This document shows, piece after piece, positions 5,760-7,281 of a DNA stretch of 7,281 nucleotides (the first letter of the stretch is position 1; each line of letters begins with the position of its first letter). The translations under genes and the position numbers were made by a program. The stretch comes from Desulfobacteraceae bacterium (GTDB lineage: Bacteria; Desulfobacterota; Desulfobacteria; Desulfobacterales; SURF-7). Below the pieces are notes generated by a model. It was not told the DNA's origin, searched no databases, and saw nothing but the letters and a program-made list of their open reading frames with translations. The stretch is from contig JAUXBD010000062.1 of the NCBI GenBank assembly GCA_030619585.1, positions 1 to 7,281 on the forward strand, given 5' to 3'.

Positions 5760-6764
5760 TTAATTTTTAAATACAGAATACATAGAATACACAGGCTGGA
5801 AACCGGTCCTCAGCATTCTTTTATTATCAAAAACCATATTCAAGGCTAATTTCTTGTAACATGCGTGAAACCATTCCTCCTTCTTATGAAATATCTTTCC
5901 TGCAATTATAGTAAGGAGGTAAACCATGTGCATTGGAACACAAACAACCGGCCTGGTGGGATGAGTATCCGATTTTTTAAAAATCTGAATTATAGAGTCA
6001 AAATCATAAGTGACCGGATCGCAAACATTGATGATATCAATAAGCGGAGTTTGTAGCGTTTCAGCTTCAGGTGATGTTATCCGGCCTAATTTATCTTGGT
6101 TTTCTTTGGCCAGCATAAAACTCACAAAATCAACAAGGTTATTTAAAGCAAGGGCGGATATTTTTTGGTGTCCTGCACCGAACCTTATGTACGATATTTT
6201 CATGGGTGCCAATACCCGCCGATCAAGATTAAAACTCCAGATTCGGTCATAAACCGGTGCAAGGCGCAGGATCACAGGATTATGTAAAATCCCCTTGTTC
6301 GACAACTCGATAAGTCCCTTTTCAGCCTCCAATTTACTAAGGGCATAATCGCTTGTGGGCTTGCACTGGTCATCCTCTGAAGCCGGCTCATTTAGATTGT
6401 CTTCTCCATAAACAGATACTGATGATAAAAATATGAATTTAGCAGCAGGGTTAGCTCTCACAGCTGCATTTGCGAGGTTTTTCGTTGAATCACTATTTAC
6501 CCGGAGATAGGTGGAACGATCAATTACTCCAAACTTCTGGTGAGCAATTGCCGCACAGTGAATGACCACATCCGGCGAATATTTTTCACAAACGTCAGAT
6601 ACGGAATGGAAATCTGTCAGGCTAAGTTGCTCCCAGGCGGCATTTGTTAAATCAAAGGGCTTTTGTTTATGATAGAGGCCAATAACCTTATAATGAGCTG
6701 CCAGCTGTTCACAAAGAGCTCTTCCAACAAAGCCGGCTGCACCGGTTATTAATATGGTTTTCAT
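5760..6764 (-). CDS. NAD-dependent epimerase/dehydratase (extended SDR)
   Basis: A 334-residue sugar-nucleotide-modifying enzyme of the extended short-chain dehydrogenase class. The N-terminal Rossmann fold carries TGAAGFVG (7-14, the GxxGxxG dinucleotide motif). DVVIHCAA (65-72) and LSSVSVYG (113-120) provide the active-site serine, and YALSK (140-144) is the YxxxK catalytic pair. The substrate-binding half includes RFGAGHQKISALALNNLVDF (194-213) and NVCDP (246-250). The overall pattern resembles UDP-hexose or UDP-HexNAc 4-epimerases of surface-polysaccharide clusters, but the sugar cannot be told from sequence alone. The start ATG lies 2 bases after the stop of the UDP-glucuronate decarboxylase gene and has no clear ribosome site of its own, so translational coupling is likely. 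Length and motifs are intact. Confidence 0.9.
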   Translation of the reverse strand: MKTILITGAAGFVGRALCEQLAAHYKVIGLYHKQKPFDLTNAAWEQLSLTDFHSVSDVCEKYSPDVVIHCAAIAHQKFGVIDRSTYLRVNSDSTKNLANAAVRANPAAKFIFLSSVSVYGEDNLNEPASEDDQCKPTSDYALSKLEAEKGLIELSNKGILHNPVILRLAPVYDRIWSFNLDRRVLAPMKISYIRFGAGHQKISALALNNLVDFVSFMLAKENQDKLGRITSPEAETLQTPLIDIINVCDPVTYDFDSIIQIFKKSDTHPTRPVVCVPMHMVYLLTIIAGKIFHKKEEWFHACYKKLALNMVFDNKRMLRTGFQPVYSMYSVFKN

Positions 6765-6766
6765 TT

Positions 6767-7281
6767 TTACGTTGCAATTATTTTATCAAAATATTCTATG
6801 GTTTTCTTTAACCCATCTTTCAATTTTACAACAGGTTGCCATTTAAGTTTTTCACTGGCAAGGCTTATATCCGGCTGCCTATGCAATGGATCATCAGTTG
6901 GAAGCGGTTTAAAGACAACCTTTGACTTTGATCCTGTTAGATCTATAACTTCATTGGCAAGCTCACTAATACTGAATTCATCAGAATTGCCTATGTTTAT
7001 CGGGCCCACAAAATCATCCGGGCCATCCATCATTCTTGTCATACCCTCTAAAAGGTCATCCACATAACAAAACGATCTGGTCTGGGAACCATCGCCATAA
7101 ACCGTTATATCTTTATTTGAAAGGGCCTGTACAACAAAGTTACTAACAACTCGCCCGTCATTGGGGTGCATTCTCGGCCCATATGTGTTAAATATTCTAA
7201 CCACCCTGATATTAACTCTGTTTTGCCTGTAATAATCAAAAAAAAGTGTCTCTGCGCATCTTTTCCCTTCATCATAACAGG
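6767..7281 (-). CDS. UDP-glucuronate decarboxylase (UDP-xylose synthase), 5' end outside window
   Basis: Only the C-terminal 171 or so residues are inside the window. A GTG at 7204 is not the real start: the frame stays open to the edge and reads CYDEGKRCAETLFFDYYRQN and then RVNIRVVRIFNTYGPRM. YDEGK is the YxxxK catalytic pair (Y codon 7276-7274, K codon 7264-7262), and the RIFNTYGPRM, YGDGSQTRSFCYVDDL and NIGN segments are near-diagnostic of this family. The enzyme is NAD-dependent and converts UDP-glucuronate to UDP-xylose and CO2 in the cytoplasm, usually for surface glycan synthesis; family length is about 310-320 residues. A 4-keto-pentose-releasing, ArnA-like activity is less likely given the typical UXS motif set. 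The stop at 6769-6767 is 2 bases before the next gene's ATG. Confidence 0.95.
   Translation of the reverse strand, partial: CYDEGKRCAETLFFDYYRQNRVNIRVVRIFNTYGPRMHPNDGRVVSNFVVQALSNKDITVYGDGSQTRSFCYVDDLLEGMTRMMDGPDDFVGPINIGNSDEFSISELANEVIDLTGSKSKVVFKPLPTDDPLHRQPDISLASEKLKWQPVVKLKDGLKKTIEYFDKIIAT

Noticed and set aside
1..7281. CRISPR array, tRNA or rRNA genes, toxin-antitoxin or defence system
   Set aside because: No regularly spaced repeats, no cloverleaf or rRNA-like stretch and no matching protein families were seen.

Overview
The window looks like a piece of a low-GC bacterial chromosome (AT-rich genes, Shine-Dalgarno-type starts). The flavour is Gram-negative: type II phosphatidylserine synthase, a membrane-anchored M23 peptidase, YhbY and UDP-sugar enzymes. 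A Desulfobacterota-like (sulfate-reducer type) host is my guess from the look of the proteins; nothing here proves it.

Left part (1-934): accessory DNA in decay. A minus-strand fragment of a lambda GpA-type phage terminase large subunit (123-554) is more GC-rich than its surroundings and is broken at both ends. At its 5' side it abuts a short REP-like hairpin (565-581). Positions 1-122 hold no gene I can recognise. Between 600 and 934 there are a promoter-like inverted repeat, a second imperfect inverted repeat, and degenerate coding sequence resembling the exonuclease VII small subunit (xseB), which has lost its frame.

Middle left (935-3846, plus strand): an MFS transporter gene whose frame breaks by one base in a T8-C-T6 tract, then, after a 174-bp gap with repeats and a promoter-like sequence, the most interesting gene of the window. 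This is a 506-residue membrane protein in which two complete CDP-alcohol phosphatidyltransferase domains are fused: an N-terminal PgsA-like (phosphatidylglycerophosphate synthase) half and a C-terminal PssA-like (phosphatidylserine synthase) half. Each half has an intact D-x2-DG-x2-AR-x8-G-x3-D-x3-D motif. One polypeptide could therefore begin both the anionic and the zwitterionic phospholipid branches from CDP-diacylglycerol.

Middle right (3900-5337, minus strand): a YhbY/CRM-domain ribosome-assembly protein, preceded by an M23 (LytM-type) peptidoglycan endopeptidase with one membrane anchor and coiled coils. The peptidase has a well-formed promoter whose -35 to -10 region is filled by a perfect 9-bp inverted repeat, a likely repressor operator.

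Right part (5760-7281, minus strand): two sugar-nucleotide genes only 2 bp apart, a UDP-glucuronate decarboxylase (UDP-xylose synthase, running off the window edge) and an NAD-dependent epimerase/dehydratase. They look like the end of a surface-polysaccharide operon, with a possible terminator at 5677-5710.
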